A stretch of 64,000 nucleotides of DNA from Hoplostethus atlanticus (taxonomy: Eukaryota; Chordata; Actinopteri; Trachichthyiformes; Trachichthyidae): contig JAXDDX010000193.1 in assembly GCA_034670405.1 (NCBI GenBank), positions 470,001 to 534,000 of the forward strand, in the 5' to 3' direction. This document shows, in pieces, positions 8,540 through 18,680 of this stretch; position 1 is the first letter of the stretch, and every line of letters begins with the position of its first letter. The notes below the pieces were generated by a model, which made no database searches, was not told the origin of the DNA, and saw nothing but the letters and a program-made list of their open reading frames with translations. Made by a program: the position numbers and the translations under genes.

Positions 8540-9486
8540 CTGAAGGAAAAGAAGTCAAAGTTGACAGAATATTCTTATTATTATTGGTATTATTATTGTT
8601 ATTATCACTAACATATTTGATGACACTGTAAAACAATAACAATGTCCCTTAGATATAATTTACTGTAGTCAGTCGCTGTCACACTGACTGACAGCTGATT
8701 TTATCCAATAGATGTGGACTAGCTCCTCCTCCAGGAGTTGAGGAGCAGTTTCTCAGTACTGATAATGACAAGCAGGTTGTTCTGCCGACTGACCTTTAGA
8801 AGAACAGACCTTCAGATCAGCAGTTCCTCCTGCTGTTGTTCTGACTGGACTCAGAGCGTCAAATGACAAAACAAAAGTGAAATGTATGTGCTGGTGTGGG
8901 TAATGTAGTCTTCCAGCAGAATGCAGACGAGCAGTTTAAGTCATCACATTAACAATAACACACAGTACTAAAGAGCCGGAAAACTCAGGTGGACTTTGAA
9001 CGCAACTCAGTTTGTTACATTCAAGAACGGAACATTTCAACAGACTGCTGTTGATCAGAGCTGCTTGATCGTTACGGTCTGTCTGTCTGTCTGTCTGTCT
9101 GTCTAGTAGGAGATAGGAGGTAGGAGAGGTAATGTGGGCAATCTCACCCCATGGCTCCAGACTGACTGACATGAGAGTAGGTTGAGAAATGTGTGTATGT
9201 GTGTGTGTGTGTGTGTGTGTGTTTCTGTGTGTGTGTCCTAGATAGTTCGACTGATAAGACATAGTTGAAAAGGTCGCAGGATACATTTCCTCCAAAACAA
9301 AGCCATCAACATGACGCTAATAACATGTGTTTAAAACACACACATACACACAGTCAATAAGTCACTGTCAGTGGATGTCAGTGTGTTCATGGAGGTAAAA
9401 CATGAATGAATAATAATAATAATAATGAATAATCTTGTCAGCTTTGGGTTCATGGCGACATTGAGCCGACATCCTGCGGTGCTGAC
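8540..9486. other. ttc6 intron with microsatellites only
   Basis: Intron 4 holds a (TTA)-rich run near 8575-8610, a (GTCT)n run at 9077-9105 and a (GT)n run at 9190-9222. I see no exon or transposon. Confidence 0.6.
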
Positions 9487-9593
9487 CTGGTCCTGGTGAG
9501 GTCCTGCAGGGACCCGGCAGGTTGAGGTTCCCTCCTGGGTCTCTGGACCCGGAGGAGAGAGTGACCCTTCAGCAGCAGGATAGCCCCGCCCCC
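9487..9593 (-). CDS. ttc6: TTC6 coding exon 4
   Basis: A 107-nt minus-strand exon with a GGTTTCAG acceptor and a GTCAGC donor. It encodes GGGAILLLKGHSLLRVQRPR followed by REPQPAGSLQDLTRT. It starts in phase 0 and leaves AG, completed to Ser by exon 5. It opens with a mixed G/C run (minus-strand GGGGGCGGGG), another site of possible sequencing error. No domain is recognised. Confidence 0.72.
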
Positions 9594-9715
9594 CTGAAAC
9601 CAGGAGGAGGAAATGACAATGTTACCAGGACTTTACTGTAGACAGGAAACCATCATATTCATAACCTTATGTGTAATACGTAAAATGAGAAGTTTTGAAA
9701 AATGTTTGTGGCAGC

Positions 9716-9960
9716 ACGACTCTCATACAGCAAGCAAAGTAGCGCAAGCAGAATTGAAGACATGCTGGAGATGGGAGTAACAGCAGAATCCACCAGTGGC
9801 TGGTGTAGCCCCGTCATGATGGCTCAATATGGTTCTGTGTAGATTATCGCAAGGTGAATGATGTGTCCACGTTTGATGGCTACCCATTGCCCTGTGTTGA
9901 CCAGGGGCTACTGGCAGATTCAATTGTCTCCAACGTCTAAGGAGCCTGTTCTATATGTGA
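9716..9960 (+). mobile_element. Ty3/gypsy-type LTR retrotransposon pol relic
   Basis: Plus-strand pieces encode EMLEMGVTAESTSGWCSPV and a VDYRKVNDVSTFD-like stretch, typical of gypsy reverse transcriptases just before the catalytic motif. Several frameshifts and stops are present and no LTRs were recognised. It may be part of the same insertion as the gag-like piece at 10280-10740. Confidence 0.7.
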
Positions 9961-10074
9961 AGGCGCTCCTGTTTACACCCAACGGTGCAATGAGCTAGTG
10001 ATTACTCAGGTATACATGCTCTCCCTTGCAGTGACACTGGGTCGAATGTCACACACCGACAGGAGATGCTACAT

Positions 10075-10130
10075 TACGTTACAGTCATTTAGCAGATGCT
10101 TTTATCCAAAGCGACTTACAAAGGTGATAG
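10075..10130 (-). mobile_element. L2/SINE-type 3' tail fragment
   Basis: Contains ACAGTCATTTAGCAGATGCT and TTTATCCAAAGCGACTTAC, the complement of the L2 3' end found intact at 45.1-45.28 kb. It is only a tail-length remnant. Confidence 0.75.
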
Positions 10131-10279
10131 TTGACACTATGTGGGGATCGAGTCTCATGCTCTACCGACTGAACAGTCCAGGCCAGACAGATGTGGAGGT
10201 CAACTGGACAGACAAGCACCTGTCCTTATTCGGGTCTGATTATGAGTATGAATAAAGACTCTCCAGAATCCGTCCATTT

Positions 10280-10740
10280 ACACTACTATGTGTCCAAACC
10301 TGTTACAGTGGTGGCCCGTATGGGGAATCATTAAAGGATGGACAGTGGCAGGTTGAATCTCCTCTGGGGCTTGTATTGAATCGACTCGCCCATCTCTCAA
10401 GAACAACAGAGCCCAGGCTGAAGCTCGGGCTCTCCTGCATCCAGCAGCACTCCCCTCCATCCTACCCCTCAGTTCACCCTGCCATAGATGACATCATCAG
10501 ATCCTGAGGCGTTCCTCACCACGGCGTGCGGGTGGCCAGAAGAGGAGTGGGCTGTGCGCCTGCTTCCCCGGCTCCCTGAGGATATACAGCATGCAAGGAA
10601 CAGTCTGCCGGCGTCCTCCCAGAACACCTATACCACCTATGTGTCCCCAGTGAGCCCCAGGACCAGCGACATCATGGAGCAGGTGGCGCTGGAGCAGTTC
10701 ATCGGTGGACTCCCACCCTGAGACGTGACCAACCCGGCCC
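10280..10740 (+). mobile_element. Ty3/gypsy-type gag relic
   Basis: A short open stretch encodes DPEAFLTTACGWPEEEWAVR and later MEQVALEQFIGGLPP. These resemble the SCAN-like capsid region of teleost gypsy gag proteins, where a long middle part is normally present and is missing here. It is in the same orientation as the pol relic at 9.7 kb, but gag lies downstream of pol, so the insertion is rearranged. Confidence 0.65.
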
Positions 10741-10799
10741 CACACCCAAGGAGAAGATTTTCTTCCTCTGTCCCTGCCAAGCCGGGCAAGGTTCCCCCA

Positions 10800-11180
10800 C
10801 AATTTTAAGGTGCACCATAGGCCGGGGGCGCAGATGGTCGTGGAACTTCCCCATTTGGAAAGTTTGACATTTCATTGGACTGAAACTGTGATTTCTCAGT
10901 AAATGTTTCCATCGCAGTAAGAGACAATGTGACAAAGATGATCTTCTTTCAGACAGCAGGTCTTGCAGGAGAATATCACCTGCCATTAACAAACTGTATA
11001 GTCTGTACGTAAAGCTCATTTTCTGTGATGGAGTCTCATAGTCTACTAAATGTGTGATGAGGTCAGGGTTGTGTTTATAGAGGAAGGTTGAAGGTGTGTC
11101 AGGATATGAAGTTCCTCCTCACGGAGCAAATAGGATAATTACTACTGACTGGCTCTTAGTCTGACAGCTACAGTATTTAC
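10800..11180. other. ttc6 intron, nothing recognised
   Basis: Unremarkable intronic sequence. No exon, known repeat or simple-sequence array is visible. Confidence 0.5.
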
Positions 11181-11242
11181 CATCATATGACTCAACTGTC
11201 TAAAAGCACTAACACTACGCAATTCCTCTTCTCTGACAGTAC

Positions 11243-11285
11243 CAGACTCTGGTTCCTCCTCATCCTCTTCCTCAGGACCGGTCTC
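11243..11285 (-). CDS. ttc6: Possible TTC6 coding exon 3 (43 nt)
   Basis: Behind a good TTTTCTAG acceptor (before 11285) the frame required by exon 2 (CA+G, Gln) reads RPVLRKRMRRNQSL up to a GTACTG donor at 11242. It ends in phase 0, exactly what exon 4 needs. A competing reading uses the same acceptor in another phase with a better donor (GTAAAT at 11180) and gives the acidic peptide ETGPEEEDEEEPESG. That reading does not match the phase of exon 2. An RNA read across the junction would decide. Confidence 0.42.
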
Positions 11286-11409
11286 CTAGAAAACAGTGAC
11301 CCTGAACTCCATACTGTACACTGATATCTAATTTATAACAAAAAAGGAAAGAAGCAAGGAATTCATTAGTAAACAGACAGACAGAAACACAAAGCCTTCA
11401 GGAAGTAAA

Positions 11410-12505
11410 AATGGATTAAATTTGGATTTTTGTCACTGATATACATACAATAAACCATAATGTCAAAGTGGATTTTATTACAGATTAATTAAAAATGAAA
11501 ATCTGAAATATTTTAATCAATAAAGGTTCAACTTCTTTGATAAGTTAATGTGCAAATTATTTTCAATGTCCTTGAGATTTCCCTACAACTTGGTTTGATT
11601 CCACCTGTGGTCAATTCAACTGATTGGACATGATTGATTTGAAACCCATCTGTCTATATCAGGCCCCACAGAGGACATATGACAGAGCAGGAATTCTACA
11701 TGAAGTCCAAGGAACTGTCTGTAGGATCAGAGGCAGAACTGTGAGGAGGCAGAGATCTGGAAGGTTGAGAACAGTTTCTCAAGTTTTGGGAGTTCACAAG
11801 ATCACAGCAGGTCCATCATCAGGAAATGGAAAAATATGGAAGCAGCCAGACCCTTCTAGAGCTGGTCCTCACCAAACTGACCAACCAGCAAGAAGGACCT
11901 CATCAGGGAGGAGACCAAGAAGCCAAGGAGCTCTGACAGAACTACAGAGCTCCTTGCTGAGATGGAGATCTTGCTGAAGGACAACAGTCAGTGCAGCACT
12001 TCACCAATCTGGGCTGTAGGCACAGTGGCCAGAAGGAAGCCAGTCCTGGAAAAAGACTTGACAGCAGCCTGGAGTTTGGAAAAAGGCAGTGAAAGACTCA
12101 TGAGGCCAAAGATCCTGTGGTGTGATGAAACCAAAGCTGAAGTGTTGAGCTGTTTGGTGGAAGCAGCAGCATCCCTACCGTGAAGCCTGGTGGGGCAGCA
12201 TCATGCAGCAGCAAGACAGGAGACCTGGAAGGTTGGAGGGAACGATGGATGGAGACAAATACAGGAAACTCTGAAAGACAGAGACCCTCTTCAACACTGG
12301 ATTGGATTCACTACGACAATGGGAAAGGCCCATCCAAGGCCCAGACTTGAATCCCATTGAAATAAGTGGAATGACTTGAAGATAGCTCCCCATCCAATTT
12401 GACTGAGCTTGAACAGATCTGCAAATTAGAACGGGAGAAAATCCCATAATCCAGAAGAGCAGAGCTGATCTAGACATTTCCAAGAAGACTGGAAGAATCA
12501 CTGTA
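11410..12505 (+). mobile_element. Tc1-like DNA transposon relic
   Basis: The left end carries the teleost Tc1-like terminal phrase CATAATGTCAAAGTGGA. The body retains the order of a Tc1-like transposase gene (AAGTCCAAGGAACTGTCTG, then a helix-turn-helix region, then the catalytic region near GTGTGATGAAACCAAAG). The frame is broken in many places. Its right end lies about 25 bases from the end of ttc6 exon 2. It is a dead copy. Confidence 0.85.
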
Positions 12506-12527
12506 AACTACTGACTCTTACTCTTAC

Positions 12528-13742
12528 TGATCTTTCTGTATTTCATTTTCAATTTCAAAAACTTGCAGATCTACCAGTAGTTCAGAGTTGATCCTGGTTG
12601 GCAGTTGTCTGATGATGCAGTCAGAGGTGGAGGGTGTGCCATTCATGATGTCATCCACCTGTGCCACCTGGGTCCCACCCACCATGGTGCCACCAACTGT
12701 GGTCATGCCCATCCCAGCCATGCCAATCTCCTCCTGGAGGAGTTGATTGGCCAACTTCAGACTGGACATCTGGTCTGGATCTCTGCTGCTGTTTGTTTGT
12801 GCAGGACAGGACCGGAGTTCAGCAGCAGGATGGGATCGGGGTTCAGCAGTAGGGTGGGACCGGGGTTCAGTAGTAGGGTGGGATCGGGGTTCAGCAGTAG
12901 GGTGGGACCGGGGTTCAGCAGCAGGGTGGGACCGGGGTTCAGCAGCGGGGTGGGACCGGAGTTCAGCAGCGGGGTGGGATCGGGGTTCAGCAGCGGGGTG
13001 GGACCGGGGTTCAGCAGTGGGGTGGGATCGGGGTTCAGCAGCAGGGTGGGACCGGGGTTCAGCAGCGGGGTGGGACCGGAGTTCAGCAGCGGGGTGGGAT
13101 CGGGGTTCAGCAGCGGGGTGGGATCGGGGTTCAGCAGCGGGGTGGGACCGGGGTTCAGCAGCGGGGTGGGATCGGGGTTCAGCAGCGGGGTGGGACCGGG
13201 GTTCAGCAGCGGGATGGGATCGGGGTTCAGCAGCGGGGTGGGATCGGGGTTCAGCAGCGGGGTGGGACCGGAGTTCAGCAGCGGGGTGGGACCGGAGTTC
13301 AGCAGCGGGGTGGGATCGGGGTTCAGCAGCGGGGTGGGACCGGAGTTCAGCAGCGGGGTGGGACCGGAGTTCAGCAGCGGGGTGGGATCGGGGTTCAGCA
13401 GCGGGGTGGGATCGGGGTTCAGCAGCGGGGTGGGACCGGGGTTCAGCAGCGGGATGGGATCGGGGTTCAGCAATAGGGTGGGACCGGGGTTCAGCTGCAG
13501 GGTGGGATCGGGGTTCAGCAGTAGGGTGGGACCGGGGTTCAGCTGCAGGGTGGAATTGGCATTTGGGTGCAGGGTGGGATTGAAGTTCAGGTGCAAGGTA
13601 GGATCGGGGTTTAGGTACAGGATAAGGTCTCTGGGACAGACTGATGATTCTGGTAGGACCCGCTAAGTTGGCAATAGCTGGTCTGAGGACTGGACTGAGT
13701 TTACTAGTATACAGAGCTGGACTGGGAGTCTGTGAAACACTG
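12528..13742 (-). CDS. ttc6: TTC6 coding exon 2, 1.2 kb, carrying a 31-copy coding minisatellite
   Basis: A 1,215-nt minus-strand exon: CTCTCTCTCCCAG acceptor at 13743 and above, GTAAGAG donor from 12527. One frame is open throughout. It begins SVSQTPSPALYTSKLSPVLR, continues AIANLAGPTRIISLSQRPYP and then runs through about 31 octapeptides of the form AEPRSHPA. It closes with QMSSLKLANQLLQEEIGMAG and INSELLVDLQVFEIENEIQ. The length is exactly 1+404x3+2, and both ends agree with exon 1 (AA+C, Asn) and candidate exon 3. The frame has no ATG before the C-terminal part, so a simple ORF search shows only the last 82 residues and misses the exon. The non-repeat flanks look like genuine protein. Confidence 0.75.
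12815..13558. repeat. 24-bp minisatellite, about 31 copies, within ttc6 exon 2
   Basis: The unit is 24 bp (GGGGTTCAGCAGCGGGGTGG plus four bases) with no length variants that I can see, so every frame stays aligned. A/G differences (GGGGTTC against GGAGTTC, GATCGG against GACCGG) alternate in blocks, which suggests duplication of groups of units. On the minus strand it encodes AEPRSHPA with changes to AELRSHPA, TTEPRSHP and IAEPRSHP. Confidence 0.97.
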
Positions 13743-14034
13743 CTGGGAGAGAGAGCAGAGATAAAAATAAGTTTTCAGATTTAGAAAGGATATGAAATGT
13801 TCTTTCATCTGCTGAACCAACAGGAAAATCAACCAAATCAACCAAAACCAAAAATGGATCATGACAGCTGACCAAAAGAGGGTGCTAGGGGCACATCTCA
13901 CCCAGACTTGCAATGAGTGATGAATGATGAAAATAAGTTTTTTAAAACCATTTTGTAATTTGTTTATTCTACTTATTCAACATTATGGGGCTGGGCAGTG
14001 TTTAAATTAACATGATGTTAATGTTGCACTCTTA

Positions 14035-14203
14035 CCTTAACACTAGTTATGCTCTTAGTTGCTTGTTTAGGAAGGAAATGCACTTACGATTTCTGGTGAC
14101 TAGTAGTTTTCTTGCCTACCTATGTTGAATGCACTTATTGTAAGTCGCTTTGGATAAAAGCGTCTGCTAAATGACTGTAATGTAATGTAATGTAATGTTT
14201 AAA
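14035..14203 (+). mobile_element. L2 LINE 3'-end fragment
   Basis: Contains the whole L2 3' untranslated end, from CTTAACACTAGTTATGCTC to GCGTCTGCTAAATGACTG, followed by the TGTAA repeat tail. No coding part precedes it: a severely 5'-truncated insertion in ttc6 intron 1. Confidence 0.9.
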
Positions 14204-14691
14204 TGATATGTTTTATTATTTATTTACATTTAATGACATTAATGTCATTAAATGTATTGTTTGATTAAGTTTCATGTTTTAAGTTTTTTTCCCCCAAAAC
14301 TGTCTCTGTCCCGGTTCTGTCAGCCATTTTAACACATATTCAGTAGTGAATATATTCAGCAGTGAATATTAAAACCCTGAATCAGTGGAAAGGGTGTTGA
14401 GGTACTGGTAGTTGTCCCAAATACACAACAAACCAGTACAGCATCAGTCATCTACCCTCATCTACCTCACCTGCCGCAGAAATCCTCAAATAAATCATAT
14501 TTTTTATTAATTACCATCTGATCTTCTTCAAACAGCGTTTATCCAACAACAGAACTACAGTTAACCCCCCAGACTGACCTGCCTCTGTGGCTTCATATAC
14601 AGTGTGAAAAGTCTACACGGCAGATAATCCAAGGAGAAAGACGTCACAGTACTGGACACACTGTTTGATTGACAGGTGATCTCTGGGAAGA

Positions 14692-14792
14692 GCAGTGAGG
14701 AACACCACAGTGAGGAACACCACAGTGAGGAACACCACAGTGAAGAACACCACAGTGAGGAACACCACAGTGAAGAACACCACAGTGAGGGA
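14692..14792. repeat. 15-bp tandem repeat
   Basis: About seven copies of AGTGAGGAACACCAC with occasional G to A changes, in the intron between ttc6 exons 1 and 2. Confidence 0.93.
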
Positions 14793-14978
14793 CAGAGATG
14801 GAGACTAAATAAAACCAGGAACTGGATTCCTGGATCCTGGTTCCTATGACTGAATGGGTTTTCATTCAGATCACAGATCTCTGGTCCTGTGATCAGCCTG
14901 ATTCAGCACTAGATTTTCTTATAATGAGGAACAACAGGAACAAGAAGCTGAAATCAGCAGAACCTCCTCCATACTCAC

Positions 14979-15286
14979 TTCTTCTCTCTGTCTTCAGGGC
15001 TGCAAGGAGCTCCTCTCCTCCTGCTACTGCTGGCCTCCTCCAGGGAGCTGGAGGGAGGAGGAGACCAGAGAAGCTGAGCTTTAAAACTTGTTGTTCTGCT
15101 GTTGGCTGGAGGAGGAGGAGGATAGGCAGGGAATGGCCTCCAGTCTTTGGGTGTGTTTGATTTTCCACAGGGGGCCTCTGAGTCAGGGAGGGCAGTGGAG
15201 GAGGCTGAGGTCTCCTTCTTCTCCTTCTTCACTTCTCTCCTCATACTCCACTCCTCACTGGGAGCCAGGAAACACCTCCTCCTCAT
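14979..15286 (-). CDS. ttc6: TTC6 coding exon 1 (probable start exon)
   Basis: A minus-strand segment opening with ATG at 15284-15286 and running 308 nt to a strong donor (GTGAGTATGG, from 14978). It encodes MRRRCFLAPSEEWSMRREVK, a Lys/Glu-rich stretch, PKDWRPFPAYPPPPPANSR and a Ser/Arg-rich end at PEDREK. It leaves AA, completed to Asn by exon 2. An in-frame TGA lies just upstream of the ATG, which favours a start codon here. An acceptor (CTACAG) also lies between the stop and the ATG, so the exon may begin just upstream of the ATG. Confidence 0.62.
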
Positions 15287-15344
15287 GTCTGTCTGTAGCT
15301 GTCAGTGTGTTAAACCTGGGGATGCAGAGTTCAGCACTAATGTG

Positions 15345-15435
15345 ATCTTCTATGTCTGTAGAGAAATATTATTTTCTGTTGGAGGTCAGAGGTCAGGTCT
15401 GGAGTCAGTAGGGGTTCAGTGTGTTGCTCAAGGAC
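15345..15435. repeat. SINE-like fragment
   Basis: Contains GGGGTTCAGTGTGTTGCTCA followed by AGGACACTTTAGG. This is a body phrase shared with the repeats at 3.8 kb (GTGCTTTGCTCAAGGGCACT) and 28.2 kb. It is a short remnant in ttc6 intron sequence. Confidence 0.55.
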
Positions 15436-15492
15436 ACTTTAGGTGGGAGGGACCAGAGGGAACCAGAAGAAACAGAGGACCCCTCTGGTTTA

Positions 15493-15612
15493 GTTGAGTT
15501 GAGTTGAGTTGAGTTGAGTTTAGTGGATTTGCCAAAAGAGGGCGCCTGGAAGCCTCAACCAGAACCCTAACCCAAACCAGAACCCTGACCCAACCAGAAC
15601 CCTAACCCAAAC
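15493..15612. repeat. (GAGTT)n and an AACCCTAACCC-like run
   Basis: A pentanucleotide GAGTT run at 15493-15523. About 25 bases further on is a degenerate 13- to 17-base repeat, AACCCTAACCCAAACCAG, resembling interstitial telomere-like sequence. Confidence 0.85.
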
Positions 15613-15964
15613 CAGAAGGAATGAGGAGACTAAAACTAATTTTAACATAATTTGTAAATTGTTCTACAATAAAAATGTCAAATTGAAGTGTTTTGTGCTC
15701 CAGCTGTCCTGTTGCTAAGAACCTGAAGATGAATATCATGTCATATTCTAGAGTACATAGGAAACATAAATTGGGAATATGGACACAAGTGACGTCAGTT
15801 CAAGTCCATTTATTTGCAATGGCAGAATCCTTATTTATTCTATTAATGCATTAACGCATAACCTGGTTTTTCTACCAGATCAGTGAAAACTGATGTTACA
15901 ACATTAAATAATACCAGTCCGGATCCTCCTGTTAAACGACAGAATTGCATTATGGGGTATTTCA

Positions 15965-16023
15965 AATGATCAGACCGGGTTATCGATTACAGTCAACACA
16001 ATCGATAACCCGGTCTGATCATT
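15965..16023. repeat. Perfect 24-bp inverted repeat (hairpin)
   Basis: Arms 15965-15988 and 16000-16023 are exact reverse complements (AATGATCAGACCGGGTTATC...) around an 11-base loop. It lies just downstream (transcript sense) of the candidate non-coding first exon of ttc6. Confidence 0.9.
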
Positions 16024-16315
16024 GTACGTTTGAACCGCAGGATCCTGTTGAACTTCACATACCTTCACTTTACAGCAACATTGTGTAACGTTGATGCAAC
16101 GGAAACTCTCCGGTATGCAGAAAGACAAGTTCACTCACTTATCAGAAGATTTGTCCTACGCCGTCTCCGGCTGTAACTGATCCTGGAATCTCGTTACTTC
16201 TGATGTTGATGTAACGGTAAATGCAACGTACGTTGCTAAAACACAACAAACTCCTTTAAACCGGAAGCAAGGCAGATTTGTAACTTTAGAAAGCAGTAAA
16301 TCTGATTTTACTCAC

Positions 16316-16352
16316 TTTGTTAGGAGGTCTGACTTCCACCGTGTCTGCAGGC
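16316..16352 (-). other. ttc6: Candidate non-coding first exon of ttc6
   Basis: On the minus strand a GTGAGTAAAA donor at 16315 follows the sequence GTCAGACCTCCTAACAAA. It lies directly downstream of the tandem X-boxes and about 1 kb upstream of the first coding exon. The 5' boundary is a guess. A second donor-like GTGAGTGAAC near 16130 offers an alternative. Confidence 0.4.
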
Positions 16353-16359
16353 GGAGATT

Positions 16360-16391
16360 GTTACCTAGCAACCAGCAGGTTACTTAGCAAC
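16360..16391. promoter_or_regulatory. Tandem X-box (RFX) motifs, probable ttc6 promoter
   Basis: GTTACCTAGCAAC at 16360-16372 and GTTACTTAGCAAC at 16379-16391 both fit the RFX X-box (RYYNYY-N-RRNRAC) and are 19 bp apart, nearly two helical turns. X-boxes near start sites mark cilia genes regulated by RFX factors, which suggests ttc6 belongs to a ciliary programme. Binding is inferred, not shown. Confidence 0.72.
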
Positions 16392-16574
16392 CAGGACACA
16401 CACACACACACACAGTGGGACTGAACTCTGCACTGTAAAAAAATAACATAAACTCTTCAGACCGGAAGTTTGTGTTTGCTTTCAGCAGTTTCTTCTGGTT
16501 TGTGTTAGAAACAGTGGAATGACGTCACCAACCCAAACATGAATATTTAAATTGACAAATTCCTGTTTACAACC

Positions 16575-17765
16575 TACTGCAGATCAATAACTTCTAATAT
16601 ATCTATATCTATAAATATATTGTTGCCTCTAATCAGTTTCTACTGCAGATCAATAACTTCTAATATATCTATATCTATAAATATATTGTTGCCTCTAATC
16701 AGTTTCTACTGCAGATCGATAACTTCTAATATATCTATATCTATAAATATATTATTGCCTCTAATCATGTTTCTACTACAGATCTATAAATATATTATAT
16801 CTAATCTAGAGATGTATAGATCTATTATTATATCTAATCAATAGATTTGTAGATCTATTGTTATATCTAATCTAGAGATGTATAGATCTATTATTATATC
16901 TATTCTAGATCTATTATTATATCAAATCAATAGATGTATAGATCTATTATTATATCTAATCAATAGATTTGTAGATCTATTATTATATCTAATCTAGATA
17001 TGTATAGATCTATTATTATATCTAATCTAGAGATGTATAGATCTATTATTCTAGATCTATTATTATATCAAATCAATAGATGTATAGATCTATTATTATA
17101 TATATTCTAGATCTATTATTATATCTAATCAATAGATGTATAGATCTATTATTATATCTATTCTAGATCTATTATTATATCTAATCAATAGATGTATAGA
17201 TCTATTATTATATCTAATCTAGAGATGTATAGATCTATTATTATATCTATTCTAGATCTATTATTATATCCAATCTAGAGATGTATAGATCTATTATTAT
17301 ATCGAATCAATACATATATAGATCTATTATTATATGTATTCTAGATCTATTATCATATCTAATCAATAGATGTGTAGATCTATTATTATATCTAATCTAT
17401 AGATGTGTAGATCTATTATCATATCGAATCAATAGATGTATAGATCTATTATTATATCTAATCTAGAGATGTGTAGATCTATTATATCTAATCAATAGAT
17501 GTATAGATCTATTATTATATCTAATCTAAATCTATTATTATATCTAATCAATAGATGTATAGATCTATTATTATATCTAATCAATAGATTTGGAGATCTA
17601 TTATTATATCTAATCTAGAGATGTGTAGATCTATTATTATATCTAATCTAGAGATGTGTAGATCTATTATCATATCTAATCAATAGATGTGTAGATATAT
17701 TATTATATCTAATCTAGAGATGTGTAGATATATTATTATATCTAATCAATAGATGTGTAGATCTC
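16575..17765. repeat. 1.2-kb AT-rich tandem array
   Basis: It starts with three near-identical 61-bp copies containing TTTCTACTGCAGATCAATAA (to about 16770). Roughly thirty related short units follow, built from AGATCTATTATTATATCTAA plus ATCAATAGATGTATAG in varying order. It occupies the space between the ttc6 promoter and foxa1. ATCAATA recurs more than a dozen times. Confidence 0.95.
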
Positions 17766-18425
17766 CAGGTTACTGATAGGCTTAATTCTCAATATCTTCA
17801 TGTGTTTTAGATAAATCCTTTTTCCATAAAAAGTCATAGATCATATTAACTGATGTATGAGTCATAAGATCTTTCTATTGAGTGTTGTTTTCCTGATGGG
17901 CTTCACTCGACCAAGTGGCGGGAATGAAAACCTCAATTAATAATCAATAATAAAGAAAGTATCACATTATTAGTACAGCTGTAGCAATTTAAACGTTCAG
18001 TTTTATAATCCGACATTTGCCAATTCATTTTCCTCATAATCCCATAATAATAATAAGGGATCAATTGAGATCATTTCTAGTTAAATATTAAAATTTACAC
18101 CACAAGCATAAAGTAACATCCAAACATCAAAACCTCATGGATAGGGATCATTTTGGTTTTGGATAGGGATCATTTTGAATGATCCAGAATAATCATTATT
18201 TATGATTGTGTACCAGCTATCAGCTGTTTGTACGGTAACCTGATGGGCAGGTCACCATAATAAAACACTTAAGTAATCCTATAATACATCGTAGGAATAC
18301 TATAGGAGTACTACACTGTTTTTTTCAATATGGGTGGATAAACAGAAAAGTTAGTTTATTATCCTATAGTATATTATAGTGTATTGTAATATATTAAAGT
18401 ATATTAAAGTATATTATAATATATT
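17766..18425. other. AT-rich intergenic DNA
   Basis: Between the array and the foxa1 upstream region. It has short TATA/ATATT runs near 18360-18430 but no gene or known transposon that I recognise. Confidence 0.5.
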
Positions 18426-18429
18426 GTAG

Positions 18430-18680
18430 TACAGTATAAAGACAGGAAAGGCCCTAGCGGAGCCTCCGTCTCCATCAGCGGCTGCTCTTCTGCTTTAATC
18501 CGCCCTGAAATCATCGATTTTCCGCCCTGCCGGAGTCACGGATCAGAGCGGGCAGATAATCCGGGCTGGACCGGGACAATTATCACACACTTAGCACGGT
18601 TATTCGCTCATTAGCAGCTTTTAAAGAGAAGGAGCCTCCAGACTGTGAAGCAGCACATACTGGTGGAACCAACCAGACCA
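18430..18680. promoter_or_regulatory. Candidate foxa1 upstream element
   Basis: GC-richer, non-repetitive sequence about 0.9 kb upstream of the foxa1 start codon. It holds homeodomain- and GATA-like words (TAATCC, GATAATCC, ATTATC, CATTAGCA) and differs from the AT-rich array before it. It looks like promoter or conserved non-coding DNA; conservation could not be tested. Confidence 0.4.

Noticed and set aside
12605-13666. Long plus-strand ORF of SGVGPGFS-type octapeptides, and the minus-strand LNPDPTPL frame
   Set aside because: Both are shadow frames of the 24-bp array. Only the minus-strand AEPRSHPA frame connects through unique coding sequence and matching splice phases on both sides.
15545-15612. 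Interstitial telomere or CRISPR-like direct repeats
   Set aside because: A short degenerate AACCCTAACCC run without spacers; simple repeat slippage explains it.
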